Source: an uncultured Bacteroides sp. (GTDB lineage: Bacteria; Bacteroidota; Bacteroidia; Cytophagales; Cyclobacteriaceae). From it: a DNA stretch of 64,000 bases. Positions 44,748 to 54,675 of the stretch are shown here, one piece after another. The position numbers were made by a program, and so were the translations under genes. Within the stretch, counting starts at the first letter, position 1. Every line of letters starts with the position of its first letter. The notes under the pieces are model-generated. The model worked only from the letters and a program-made list of their open reading frames with translations. It made no database searches and was not told where the DNA came from. The DNA lies in NCBI GenBank assembly GCA_902168185.1, contig CABHOV010000095.1, positions 62,001 through 126,000 on the forward strand, written 5' to 3'.

Positions 44748-45116
44748 TCAACAGAAAAATATACTCTTCAAATGAGACTCCAGCGCAGGGTCGATAAATT
44801 TGAATCTGTTCAGTGTGTGTTCGTAAAACATATCAACACCGCTTCCGAAGTGCATAATTACTTCTACCGGAACCGAAGTATAGCCTAAGCGTTTGGCAGC
44901 AACAAGGCGATGATTGCCATCGGTGAGCAAGGCGGTATTTTTTATAACCGTTAACTCTAAAGGAGTAAGGCCATGCTTCTGCACATAGGCTGTTACTTCA
45001 TCAACACCATGCCGTTGTATAAAAGGTACATGTGGTGCCGGGGTTTCATCACGTTTAAATTCGCGGTAGCCCCAAAGAACATCGATAGAAATTTCAGTTT
45101 CCCTTTTGTAGATCAT
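44748..45116 (-). CDS. ParB/sulfiredoxin-like domain protein
   Basis: 122 residues, with the short ParB-N core motif TDGNHRLVAAKRLGYTSVPVEV. No HTH or C-terminal partition domain, so it is not a chromosome-partition ParB. Small proteins of this fold are nucleases, sulfiredoxins or CTPase-like. No partner gene adjacent. Function unclear. Confidence 0.7.
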   Translation of the reverse strand: MIYKRETEISIDVLWGYREFKRDETPAPHVPFIQRHGVDEVTAYVQKHGLTPLELTVIKNTALLTDGNHRLVAAKRLGYTSVPVEVIMHFGSGVDMFYEHTLNRFKFIDPALESHLKSIFFC

Positions 45117-45742
45117 ATGGTTTGCCCTCCTGTCAACTTCTCCAGGAGTGATAAATCAAACCCTATACCTCTGCTCAAAAAATCGTTTTTAAAGACGATA
45201 GAGAGTATATATCAAAAAATATTATCTCAACTTAATCACATATATCTCATATTGGGAGATGAACCGGATCTTTTTACCCTATATCTGTAAGGGTATCTTC
45301 TTTAGCCGTGAATATAAATTACGAAGCAATCTAAGTTGGTCTCCAACGTGTTTGTGCCGGTTGTCTAAGTGCGTTACATGTACTATTAGAATTCAGAAAC
45401 GAAAGAATGCTTTTAAACTTCGATGCTTACTCTGCATTAAGCTTGGAGGAAGGGAATCTTCACTGAAACAACAACGTAATATTTACGATCAATGTAAAAC
45501 GTTCTTTATACACGAATCTGTGTTGCATGATATGGCAATCTTACCGACCAACACAAAGGCATGAGAATTATTAGTAACATAACGTACTATGGTTATATTT
45601 GCAACATCGTTGGATGCCACGGTTTAGTGTATTGACAATGAATAAATGAAATATTGATATTCCGTTGTTTTGATTCGCATTTCTTAGCCCAAGAAAAAGG
45701 GGAGGTTAAACAGCCTTCCCTTTTTACTTTTAAGAGCAGCGC
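45117..45742 (-). other. Gene-free stretch with the terminator of cheD
   Basis: 626 bases without a convincing gene. A hairpin at 45694-45725 (12-bp arms with one G-U, AAAAAGGGGAGG/CCTTCCCTTTTT) followed by T on the minus strand is a good rho-independent terminator after cheD. The remainder is AT-rich with short frames of unusual Cys/Arg content that do not look coding. Confidence 0.6.
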
Positions 45743-46249
45743 TCAACAACTAAACCCTCTACGAATTGCCTCGTTAACTTCGGCAGCAGATCGTGATAAC
45801 ATAAACATCTTGACTTTACTGGTAGCTGTATTGAAAATAATTTTTCGTCCATAACTACCTCCTGTGTGTTGTGCGATTATCTGTATACCGTTTTGTTGAA
45901 GCAAGGTGTTGGCTACCTCTACATTCCGCTTGCCAACCGAAAACAACGGATGATCATTTGACCACGAGTTACATCCTCCAAATACTTTCGCTTCAATATC
46001 CTCAACATGTGCACCTCGATTGAGCATCGATCGGATTAACATTGCAATGGAAGAATAACCAAGATCAGCATCTCCTTTCGGACTGTCTTTTGAGCCTGGT
46101 AACAAGTAGTGATTCATTCCTGCCATTTGGCATTGTTTATCCCACAGGCAAACTGAAACACAAGAACCCAGCACAGTATATATTTCAGTTTGTGCCGTGG
46201 TAATCAGAAATTGCCCATTGGTTATAAAGTAACGCTTAAGCGATGCCAT
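45743..46249 (-). CDS. cheD: Chemoreceptor glutamine deamidase CheD
   Basis: 168 residues. The CheD motif GSCVSVCLWD with catalytic Cys (30) and GMNHYLLPG with its His (47) are present, plus VFGGCNSWS and NVEVANTLL. CheD deamidates glutamines of receptors to glutamate and can work with CheC. Its start overlaps cheR by 14 bases. No cheC or cheB in the window. Confidence 0.93.
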   Translation of the reverse strand: MASLKRYFITNGQFLITTAQTEIYTVLGSCVSVCLWDKQCQMAGMNHYLLPGSKDSPKGDADLGYSSIAMLIRSMLNRGAHVEDIEAKVFGGCNSWSNDHPLFSVGKRNVEVANTLLQQNGIQIIAQHTGGSYGRKIIFNTATSKVKMFMLSRSAAEVNEAIRRGFSC

Positions 46250-47093
46250 AAGGAACCTGATATACAGTTGGGTTGATTTGCTTTAGCGGAACATTCATAT
46301 TCATGATCGATTCACTATGACCCAGAAACAAAATACCACCCGGTCTTAAGCTGGATGCGAGTTTCCGGATTACCTTCTCCTGCACCACTTTATCAAAATA
46401 TATCAGAACGTTTCTGCAGAAAATTATATCTTGCTCTGCTGCGCTATAACTCTGATCCATAAGGTTAATGCGTTGATATGTAATTTTGTTTCTCAAAGCA
46501 GGTTTAATACGAACCAGATTACTTGAACGATCTTTACTTCTAAGAAAATAATCGCGTTTCCATTCCGGTGGAATCGAATTGATTTTATCGAGTGTATATA
46601 TACCGTGATGTGCTGACTGAATTACTCGCAGTGATATATCACTGGCCATAACGGAATAGTTAAAAAACGGATTGGTCTTCTTGAACTCCTCCAAGACCAT
46701 CATAATGGTATAAGGCTCTTCACCTGTGGAACAAGCTGCCGACCATACTTTAAGCGTTCGCGATCCGTATGTGCGAAAGTATTCCGGTAAAAATGAATCC
46801 GATAAAAACTTAAAGTGCAGGGGCTCGCGCAGAAAATCAGTTTTATTGGTTGTAATGAGATCAATTACATTCAATAGCTCACTATGTTTTCCTTCCTTAC
46901 TAAAAACAAGATCCAGTAATTCCCTATATGTACTCAGGCCTAACGATTTAACTTTTTTATTCAGACGACTTTCCAACATGGACCGTTTCGCGGGAGGCAA
47001 TTTGATACCGTAGACGGTTGTAACGTATTGACTAAGCCTTTCAAAGCTCTCATCGTCCATGCGAAGGATTGAAATAGGATCTGAAGTTTCCAT
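46236..47093 (-). CDS. cheR: Chemotaxis methyltransferase CheR
   Basis: 285 residues. A CheR-N helical domain (about 10-75) is followed by the methyltransferase domain with the SAM-binding motif KVWSAACSTGEEPYTIMM, the typical FDKVVQEKVIRKLASSLRPGGILFLGHSES and EQDIIFCRNVLIYF. It methylates receptor glutamates using SAM. It lies between the MCP gene and cheD, after a terminator-like hairpin. Confidence 0.95.
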   Translation of the reverse strand: METSDPISILRMDDESFERLSQYVTTVYGIKLPPAKRSMLESRLNKKVKSLGLSTYRELLDLVFSKEGKHSELLNVIDLITTNKTDFLREPLHFKFLSDSFLPEYFRTYGSRTLKVWSAACSTGEEPYTIMMVLEEFKKTNPFFNYSVMASDISLRVIQSAHHGIYTLDKINSIPPEWKRDYFLRSKDRSSNLVRIKPALRNKITYQRINLMDQSYSAAEQDIIFCRNVLIYFDKVVQEKVIRKLASSLRPGGILFLGHSESIMNMNVPLKQINPTVYQVPYGIA

Positions 47094-47173
47094 CGGTCGC
47101 TTGATATATATTTAGTGCTTGTATTGACTTAGCGCGCCCGGGTATATTACTGCAAGCTAAGGGCTCTATAAAA

Positions 47174-47210
47174 TTCAGATCCTGCATATACTATAACTGC
47201 AGGGTCTGAA
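47174..47210 (-). terminator. Hairpin between mcp and cheR
   Basis: A 13-bp stem with one T-G wobble (47174-47186 with 47198-47210) is followed by TTTTAT on the minus strand. It lies just after the MCP stop, so much of the transcript may end here, with cheR and cheD transcribed less. Confidence 0.75.
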
Positions 47211-47219
47211 CTCTACATT

Positions 47220-49364
47220 TTAAAATTCTGTGAACTCACTATCTGATGGACCGTTATCCAGTTTAAGGTCGAATCCCTTATGATTACCAGAGAAGGCATG
47301 CTGAACATCTTTATCAGAGTATTTCTGTTTGTCTTTCGCAACCTTTCCGGTTGATCGTGTGCTGGTTCTGTTATCAATTTTAAAGTAGCTGATTGCTGCC
47401 TTTAATTCTTCTGCTTGTGTGTTGAGCTCTTCTGCATTTGAAGACATCTCCTCTGCCGCTGATGCATTTCCCTGTGTAACTTGTGACAACTGTTGAATAG
47501 CCTTATTTACCTGGCTGGCACCTTGATTTTGTTCAAGACTTGAAGCAGCAATTTCCTGAACAAGCTCAGCCGTTTTATTTATATCCGGCAAGGTATTGCT
47601 CAATAGTTCTTTCGATTCTTTTGCTTGTCTAACGGTTTGTGCTGAAATCTCATTGATCTCCGCAGCGGCACGCTGACTCCGCTCGGCGAGCTTACGCACT
47701 TCGGCTGCCACTACAGCAAAGCCCTTACCATGCTCTCCGGCACGTGCAGCTTCAACCGCTGCATTCAGTGCAAGCAGATCTGTTTTAGAAGCTATCTCTT
47801 CGATAATTATAATTTTATCTGCTATGGTTGTGATAGCCTCTACAGCATGTGATACAGATTGACTTCCTGCCTGAATATCTTTCAAAGCTTTGTTTGCAAT
47901 CTTCTCTGTCTCGCGTGAGTTATCGGTATTTTGAAGGATGTTAGCAGCCATTTGCTCCATCGAAGAAGATACTTCTTCAGCGGCACTCGCCTGCTCTTGT
48001 GCCCCTTGTGACATCTGTTGAGATGCTGACGCTACTTGTTGACTGGCCGCAGTTACATTATCGGCCCCGTTATATATAGTGATCGCTATATCTCGCAGGT
48101 TGTTTACCATTTGTTCGAGTGCTTCGTCCAATTCACCACCATGACTTTTTTGAGCACTAAAATCAATCATCAGGTCACCTTTAGAAACTCGCTTTGCAAC
48201 ATCCACCGAGTTCCGAAGTTTCTCTATCATAAATTGTAGCTCTTTCAACATGAGCCCTATTTCATCCTGTACATTAATTTTAACATCAACGGAAAAATCA
48301 CCCGCTGATAATTTTCGTACAGCTTCAGTTGCAATATTCAATGATCCGGTAATTCCTCTCAGCAACCACATTGCCATCAAAACACTCGAAATAAAAGATA
48401 GTATAACAATGAAAATCATCTGATTGGTTGCATTGTCATACATATCATCAGTCTCAAACCGATCTGCTTCTAATTGCTTGTTTACGATGTTAAAATAAAC
48501 TTCGATTATAGCTGCTAAGTCTTTGCTAACTTTCTCTGCCTGGTTTTTAGAAAGATAGTTTGCTTTAGAGTTAGTCTTTTCCAAAGCAAGCTTCATAATC
48601 TCCTTATGATTTGTATAAAAAACTGCAAATTGATTGGAGTATTTATCAAGTAGTAATCTAGCTTCGCCTGTAGTCGAGCGGTTGAGCCTGGTAAGAATAA
48701 GATCTAGTTGATTTTCGAGTTCACTCGCTTCCATGAGTGCTTTTGCCTGTTGAGTATCATTAGAGAAAAGTAACAAGTTTTTTTCTTGAGCATAAAGCAG
48801 AACCAGCGTCTCCTTAATTTGAGAAGCTTCATTGATCTGATCTTTGGTACCGGACGCTACCAGGTAATTGATCAATTCTTCTAATGTAGTTTTTGCTTTT
48901 AGGAATTCTGAATATGCTTCATTGAAAGAACGATCTGAAGCTATTGATTCAGTATTTTGCATGGTCAATCTTACAATGTCACCATTCACCTTCTCTAAAT
49001 CTTTCAGTTTTGACTCTATTTGTTGAGCCATAGACAACAACTCACCTGAACTTAGAGATTTAAGTTTTTCAAGTTCATTATGTGATGCTTCTAAAAGATT
49101 TTCAATCTCCCGTGACATCTCATTCATTTTTTGATCATCTACTTCATTAATGATATTTTTTTGACTCAAAACAACAGCTCCGGTAAGGTATCGAACTTGA
49201 GTAATAGTTTGTTGCTGAACTACTCTGCGGTCAACGATTTCATTTAACCTGTCATTTAAAGCGCCCAGATTAAAGTAAGATATAGCGAATATACCTCCCA
49301 TCAGCATAATCAATATGGCAAATGCTATTATTAACTTATTACGAATTGTCATTTTGTTTAACAT
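47220..49364 (-). CDS. Methyl-accepting chemotaxis protein
   Basis: 714 residues. TM1 (about 10-30), a helical periplasmic domain (about 31-315, four-helix-like), TM2 (316-336), HAMP (about 336-390), and the signalling MA domain (about 430-660) with the hairpin-tip sequence [22 protein letters not shown]. It senses a ligand in the periplasm and controls CheA. The C-terminus has no NWETF-type pentapeptide for CheR/CheB. It sits inside the che operon, so it is probably the main receptor. Confidence 0.96.
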   Translation of the reverse strand: MLNKMTIRNKLIIAFAILIMLMGGIFAISYFNLGALNDRLNEIVDRRVVQQQTITQVRYLTGAVVLSQKNIINEVDDQKMNEMSREIENLLEASHNELEKLKSLSSGELLSMAQQIESKLKDLEKVNGDIVRLTMQNTESIASDRSFNEAYSEFLKAKTTLEELINYLVASGTKDQINEASQIKETLVLLYAQEKNLLLFSNDTQQAKALMEASELENQLDLILTRLNRSTTGEARLLLDKYSNQFAVFYTNHKEIMKLALEKTNSKANYLSKNQAEKVSKDLAAIIEVYFNIVNKQLEADRFETDDMYDNATNQMIFIVILSFISSVLMAMWLLRGITGSLNIATEAVRKLSAGDFSVDVKINVQDEIGLMLKELQFMIEKLRNSVDVAKRVSKGDLMIDFSAQKSHGGELDEALEQMVNNLRDIAITIYNGADNVTAASQQVASASQQMSQGAQEQASAAEEVSSSMEQMAANILQNTDNSRETEKIANKALKDIQAGSQSVSHAVEAITTIADKIIIIEEIASKTDLLALNAAVEAARAGEHGKGFAVVAAEVRKLAERSQRAAAEINEISAQTVRQAKESKELLSNTLPDINKTAELVQEIAASSLEQNQGASQVNKAIQQLSQVTQGNASAAEEMSSNAEELNTQAEELKAAISYFKIDNRTSTRSTGKVAKDKQKYSDKDVQHAFSGNHKGFDLKLDNGPSDSEFTEF

Positions 49365-49378
49365 AATATATATTTTTT

Positions 49379-49864
49379 TTATCCTCTAATAATATCTGCC
49401 ATTCCACTTATATCAGTTGATATAAACACCTTGTTTATATCAATGATCATGGTAATATCTCCTTGATTGTTAACTATGCCTGTAACCGGTGTTGAGTGTT
49501 TATAGTTATCCATGTCTGCTGTCTTTTGTATTTGCTGAACATTGATCTCAACAACCTCTCTGGCAACATCCACGATAGCACCGACCTGCATCATTTTCTC
49601 GTCACCATCTGTTATCTCCAGAATCAGTATTCTGTTCTTGCTTGTTCGTTGAGCAGCAGGCAATCCAAGTTTCAGGCGTGTATCCAGCAAAGGCAACACT
49701 CTGCCCCGCAAGTTTATAATACCGAGCATGTAATCCGGTGTGTTCGGAACTTTAGTAATTTCGTTTAGCTCCACTACTTCTTGTACATTATTCACATGTA
49801 CAGCAAACTTTTCATTTCCTAAAAGAAATGTGAGGTAAGCGTCATTCACAAATGCATTCAACAT
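49379..49864 (-). CDS. cheW: Chemotaxis coupling protein CheW
   Basis: 161 residues with the CheW two-barrel fold: [38 protein letters not shown], and [14 protein letters not shown]. It links the receptor to CheA. The gene is 14 bases upstream of the MCP gene, downstream of cheA by 22. Confidence 0.95.
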   Translation of the reverse strand: MLNAFVNDAYLTFLLGNEKFAVHVNNVQEVVELNEITKVPNTPDYMLGIINLRGRVLPLLDTRLKLGLPAAQRTSKNRILILEITDGDEKMMQVGAIVDVAREVVEINVQQIQKTADMDNYKHSTPVTGIVNNQGDITMIIDINKVFISTDISGMADIIRG

Positions 49865-49886
49865 ATATACTTAAATTCAAAATTGA

Positions 49887-51887
49887 TTACTTAAAAAGTC
49901 GTTGTGGGTCTAACACTAATGCCATGGTTCCATCACCAAGAATTGTACTGCCCGAAATAAAATCGATGTGCTGATAGTATTCGCCTAGCGGTTTTAACAC
50001 GGCTTGTATTTTACCTTTGATAGCATCCACAGCTATACCTTTCCTTGTACCGTTAAATCCAACCGAGATAATGTCTGCTGTTTTAGGAGGAATAGCGGCA
50101 CTATAAAATTTTTTGCGGAGAGAAAACACCGGCAGCAATTCTTCATTCACGAGTATATCTGTACATACATGATCTTCACGATGCAAAGAAGTATAGGGTA
50201 TACGATCGATACGTTCTATAACATTGAGCGGTATTACATAATGAGTCGTATCTACTAAAACGAGTAGCCCATCAATAATAGAGCGTGACAGTGGAAGCTT
50301 AATATGGAAAGATGTGCCTTTGCCTTCAGTGCTTGATATTAAAATGCTTCCGCGAAGTTCGGTTATTCGCTGGTTCACTACGTCCATCCCTACACCCCGA
50401 CCCGATACATCTGATATAACCTGAGCTGTCGATAAACTTGAGCAAAAAATCAGGTTGAAAATTTCCTGTTCTGTCGGTTCATCATCAGGCTTGATCACAC
50501 CTTGCTCAATGGCTTTCTGTAATACCTTACGGGTATCTATACCTTTACCATCATCACTTACAACCAGATTGATAAAAGTGTTGGATCGATAAGCTTTTAA
50601 TTTTATCGTTCCATATTCCGGTTTACCTGCAAGACTTCTTTCTTCCGGAGTTTCTACGCCATGATCTATAGCATTGCGAATAAGATGCATGATGGGGGCT
50701 GTCATCATTTCGATCACATCTTTATCCATTTCCGTTTCAGTTCCTTTGGATAAAAAATTGATTTTTTTTCCTTGCTGTTTTGAAAGGTCGCGAACGAGAC
50801 GTTTGAATTTTGTTACGAGTGCTTCTATAGGTACAAGGCCTATTTCCAGAGATGTATCGCGCAGATGGTTGGTCACCGTTTCCATGCGCTCTGTAATTTC
50901 ATCTAACGCAGCAATGCGATCACGCTGTGCTATATTTAGAAGCTGTGCCTGTAAAATGATCAGTTCACTTATCCAGTTAATAAGATCATCAATTTTATGT
51001 TTACTCACTTTAATAACGGCATCGCCCTGCACGTTACCTTTTTTTTGAATGTCGCCTTCCTCCGCGACTATATTTTGACTTCGTGCAGAAGGGTTTTTCT
51101 CCAAGAGTCGGGATGCAAGTTCTTTTAACTCTTGTGAACTTTGTGCATCACTACGATGATAATCATCCACTGCCCTTTTGAATTCAGCTTCCTGCAGTAG
51201 ATTTCCTTCCGCCAGTTGCTCAAGCACGATTTCACATTCGTGCTCAACGAATATAAAGTAGCTTTCAATTTCATTTCGTGGAATCAGTGTTGCTATAACA
51301 ACGCTCCAGTGGGTGATATACCCTGCGTCATTTTTATACTGACATGTTTTAATGGTGCCTAACGCTTCAAGATCTTTTACAATGAAAATAAGCGGATGAT
51401 TCTCTTCTTCGGAAACCTCTATCGTAGGTTTTACCTGTAAAAGATAAGTGGCCTGCGCATTTTTATTATAGCTTGCGGGTAGACCTGTTATAGTAGCAGC
51501 TGCATCTTCAACCTCTTTCAAAAACTGAGAGGCCAGTGCAAGATGTATGTCAAGATTATCAGATTGCGTTGTGTCGCCTTTGTTCTTCTTTCCAAGCAAA
51601 TCACGAACTCTATCAAAGGCCTGAAGCGTAAGGCTTATCAAATTATCGGATACCTGTAAATGGCCTTGTCTTACTTTATCGAATAACGTCTCCAACAAGT
51701 GAGCAAGCTGACTTATGTTTTCAAAACCAAACATACTGGCGGCGCCTTTGATAGTATGCATGGTTCTGAATACTTGTTCGAGAGGTGCAATGGCCAAAGG
51801 ATTAGACTCAAGTTGCAAAAGTCCTTCGTCAAGCTCATTCAACAGATCAAGCGTATCTTCTATAAACCGCCTTTGATTATCGTCCAT
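49887..51887 (-). CDS. cheA: Chemotaxis histidine kinase CheA
   Basis: 666 residues: P1 Hpt domain with phosphorylated His44 (RTMHTIKGAASMFGF); a linker and possible P2-like region (about 100-260); P3 dimerisation (about 290-365, with KHKIDDLINWISELI); P4 kinase with N-box HLIRNAIDHG and G-boxes DDGKGID and GRGVGMDVV; P5 CheW-like (about 530-666). It phosphorylates CheY on receptor signals. The 5' end overlaps the cheY stop by 11 bases. Confidence 0.96.
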   Translation of the reverse strand: MDDNQRRFIEDTLDLLNELDEGLLQLESNPLAIAPLEQVFRTMHTIKGAASMFGFENISQLAHLLETLFDKVRQGHLQVSDNLISLTLQAFDRVRDLLGKKNKGDTTQSDNLDIHLALASQFLKEVEDAAATITGLPASYNKNAQATYLLQVKPTIEVSEEENHPLIFIVKDLEALGTIKTCQYKNDAGYITHWSVVIATLIPRNEIESYFIFVEHECEIVLEQLAEGNLLQEAEFKRAVDDYHRSDAQSSQELKELASRLLEKNPSARSQNIVAEEGDIQKKGNVQGDAVIKVSKHKIDDLINWISELIILQAQLLNIAQRDRIAALDEITERMETVTNHLRDTSLEIGLVPIEALVTKFKRLVRDLSKQQGKKINFLSKGTETEMDKDVIEMMTAPIMHLIRNAIDHGVETPEERSLAGKPEYGTIKLKAYRSNTFINLVVSDDGKGIDTRKVLQKAIEQGVIKPDDEPTEQEIFNLIFCSSLSTAQVISDVSGRGVGMDVVNQRITELRGSILISSTEGKGTSFHIKLPLSRSIIDGLLVLVDTTHYVIPLNVIERIDRIPYTSLHREDHVCTDILVNEELLPVFSLRKKFYSAAIPPKTADIISVGFNGTRKGIAVDAIKGKIQAVLKPLGEYYQHIDFISGSTILGDGTMALVLDPQRLFK

Positions 51888-52257
51888 TTACAATGGCGTT
51901 TTCAATCAACGCAAAAAAAGTATCTGCTTTATAAGGTTTCTTTACCCAGGCTGCAAGACCGGCTTTTTGAGCTTCACGCATTTTCTCAGGATCACGCTCT
52001 GTTGTTAAAAAAATTACGGGAATTTTTGAGATTGGTGTATGCCCTTTTATTTTGTTCAAAAGTTCAAGACCAGTACATTCCGGCATATTATAATCAGAGA
52101 GAACCAAGTCAACTGAAATTGTCTCATTGCTGAGTACCCCGAATGCTTCATCGCCGTTCGATGCTGCAATCGTCGCATAGCCTGCTCGTTCCAGTGTATC
52201 GCATAAAAAATTTCTGATGCTCGTGAAGTCTTCAACAACAAGTATTGTTTTTTTCAT
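51877..52257 (-). CDS. cheY: CheY-like response regulator
   Basis: 126-residue receiver domain with acidic pair E9-D10, phosphoacceptor Asp55 in VLSDYNMPE, Thr in FLTTERD and Lys107 in VKKPYK. It is first in the chemotaxis operon, overlapping cheA, so it is likely the motor output. Which motor it acts on (gliding or twitching) is not in view. Confidence 0.93.
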   Translation of the reverse strand: MKKTILVVEDFTSIRNFLCDTLERAGYATIAASNGDEAFGVLSNETISVDLVLSDYNMPECTGLELLNKIKGHTPISKIPVIFLTTERDPEKMREAQKAGLAAWVKKPYKADTFFALIENAIVNGR

Positions 52258-53506
52258 TGTATATGAGGTTTCTGTGCCTCGATTTTATAAAGCAAGGTTA
52301 CCAGGTATTCATAAATACCTTATTCAGGACTATTATAGAATAGTGGTTAGTTTAATTACTCAAAGTCATTTCCGTATTTTTACTTACACAACTTCAGATA
52401 TACCGAAGTGAATTTTATAGAAAGGGAAGAAGGCATCGATCTTTAAGGCAATCTCTCCTGTTCTATAGATCAAATGCTATGCTTTTATATATTAAGTATA
52501 CTATACCCTCAATCACCCAGGAGCACTTCGATAAAGGAAGTCAGTTTAATCGCTCTCCCATAAGGAACATGCAACCCACTTATTTCAGAATCCTTCTGTT
52601 GGCCTTATTTCAATATATAGTTCACATTTCCATATTGCAGTTACGAGACTTTGTCATTTGATTTTTCTATTAGGCAAGATGTTCATGCTAACAAAGATTT
52701 ACTTCGTACACATATATAGTAAGGCTACAAAACAGACTTAATTGCTTCAGGTGGGCAATATCAAATAAATAGTGCGCATTTAACAACGACTATATTTGAC
52801 TTCTGACATGGCGGCAGAAATATTACATGCATAGATTCGCATTCGATGAATAACAGCGCTAAATCCATTTAATGATATACCTGCATTACGCGTACCTGTT
52901 ATAGGGTAAGAGATTTCAGTACTAGATCACGTCATATCTATCTAACGGCAAGTGTCATCACACTATACTGTACTTGTGAGGCCCATCAATTAAGGTATAT
53001 TATACATTATGAAATCCGATATCATAATATACCATCTAAAAAATAACATTAAAGTTTTTTGAAATTATTTAAGACATCCAATGGTTACCTGTGATAGATC
53101 TACTTTAACCGCTAGACGTTTTATAAAAGAGTCCTTCATCAAAACAGAATATACTTCACGAGTCTTTCACAGCCGCTCTGCAATTTGTACAAGCTGTATT
53201 CTTAAGCGTCCTTTTTTTCATTGCATTTACTTCGCTCCATGAAAGCAACTTGATTATCTAAGTTTTTAATAAATTAGGTTGATAGAAGCTCTCTCTTAAT
53301 AGATGACAAAGTAATGAGTGCTTTGAATGCTGTAGATTTTGATATCGCGATGTGAAGTGTAGAGAAAAAGAAATGATCGAATCGAATTATTTCAATCACC
53401 TTAAAAGAACAGCGCCCAGGTAATCTGTCTAGTATGTGAGTCAATTTAGAATGTTAGAACTCACGAAATTCAAAGAAGTAATCAACAGATAGATATAACT
53501 TCTAAC
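52258..53506. other. Long gene-free region
   Basis: About 1.25 kb with no convincing ORF, tRNA or strong repeat. It is AT-rich with short frames only. Near the cheY end lies a small 7-bp hairpin (AGGTATT/AATACCT near 52301-52318). The rest may be decayed or regulatory sequence; I see nothing I can name. Confidence 0.55.
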
Positions 53507-53544
53507 GAAAAAAGCCTGAAATCTTTACGACTTCAGGCTTTTTA
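53507..53544 (-). terminator. Terminator downstream of tRNA-fMet
   Basis: A strong stem of 12 bp, AAAAAGCCTGAA/TTCAGGCTTTTT, with an 11-base loop. T-rich on either side, so it may work in both directions. It lies 8 bases past the tRNA. Confidence 0.85.
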
Positions 53545-53551
53545 GTTTGTG

Positions 53552-53624
<73 letters not shown>

Positions 53625-53702
53625 ATGTGGTGCGATTTGATTATTTGTTGTCTTTCCTCAAATCGTTTGCAAAAGTAGGCCGCTCACATTTAAAAAACAA
53701 GT

Positions 53703-53710
53703 TACCTTTG
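53703..53710 (+). promoter_or_regulatory. Candidate -7 box for era
   Basis: TACCTTTG fits TAnnTTTG and lies 12 bases before the era ATG, giving a very short leader. No -33 box is clear. Confidence 0.4.
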
Positions 53711-53721
53711 TAAAATCATTT

Positions 53722-54609
53722 ATGGTATCATCATCTTTTAAAGCTGGTTTTGTAAGTATTGTTGGTAAACCCAATGTAGGCAAGTCATCTCTGATGAATA
53801 AGCTCATGGGAGAAAACCTCTCTATCATTTCCGCTAAAGCACAAACTACGCGCCATCGCATCATGGGAATTTTGAATGGCGAAGATTTTCAGATAGTTTA
53901 TTCTGACACTCCCGGGATTCTCGAACCAAAGTATTCTTTGCATGACGCCATGATGAGTTATGTAAAAGTATCATTGGAAGATGCGGACGCAATTCTACTC
54001 GTTGTTTCATTGGAAGACACCTATGAAGAAGAACTGTTCGAACGCTTCAAAAAATTAGGAACACCTATTCTTTTAGTGATCAATAAAATTGATTTAGCGA
54101 AAGGAACGCAGGTAAATGACAAAATCGCTTACTGGAAAAACGCTATTTCCAATATTCGTGAAATTGTAACGGTGTCTGCAAAAACAGGGGAACAGGTGGA
54201 TACACTTCTTCCTAAGCTCTTATCGCTCATGCCGCAGCATCCTCCTTTTTTCCCGCAGGATGAATACACGGACAGGACCGAGCGTTTTTTTGCATCTGAA
54301 ATTATACGTGAAAAAATATTTCTGAATTACGAGCAGGAGATACCTTATAGTACAGAGGTTTCGATCAACTCATTTAAAGAAGAACCCGATATCATACGGA
54401 TCAGTGCTGTGATCTATGTTGAGCGCAATTCACAAAAAGGAATTGTGATTGGTAAAGCAGGAAGCTCTTTAAAGAAAGTTGGGATGGAGGCACGAAAGGA
54501 TATGGAATCCTTCTTTGCTAAAAAAGTATTTCTTGAAACGCACGTGAAAGTGGCTGATAACTGGAGAAAAGAAAAATTCAAACTCAGACAATTCGGATAC
54601 CTCGAATAA
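53722..54609 (+). CDS. era: GTPase Era
   Basis: 295 residues. GTPase domain with G1 GKPNVGKSS, G3 SDTPGI and G4 NKID, and a C-terminal KH domain (about 210-285) with GIVIGKAGSSLKKVG. It binds the 3' end of 16S rRNA and aids 30S assembly. Length is typical. It is followed by der, 66 bases on. Confidence 0.97.
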   Translation: MVSSSFKAGFVSIVGKPNVGKSSLMNKLMGENLSIISAKAQTTRHRIMGILNGEDFQIVYSDTPGILEPKYSLHDAMMSYVKVSLEDADAILLVVSLEDTYEEELFERFKKLGTPILLVINKIDLAKGTQVNDKIAYWKNAISNIREIVTVSAKTGEQVDTLLPKLLSLMPQHPPFFPQDEYTDRTERFFASEIIREKIFLNYEQEIPYSTEVSINSFKEEPDIIRISAVIYVERNSQKGIVIGKAGSSLKKVGMEARKDMESFFAKKVFLETHVKVADNWRKEKFKLRQFGYLE

Positions 54610-54675
54610 GCGTACAGGTTTAAACTATACGTGAGGATAAATTGTAAATCTAAAAATCGACAATCGTAAATCGAA

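Noticed and set aside
45259-45564. 101-codon plus-strand open frame
   Set aside because: Rich in Cys, Arg and Ser with no periodicity or motif, in a region without other coding signs.
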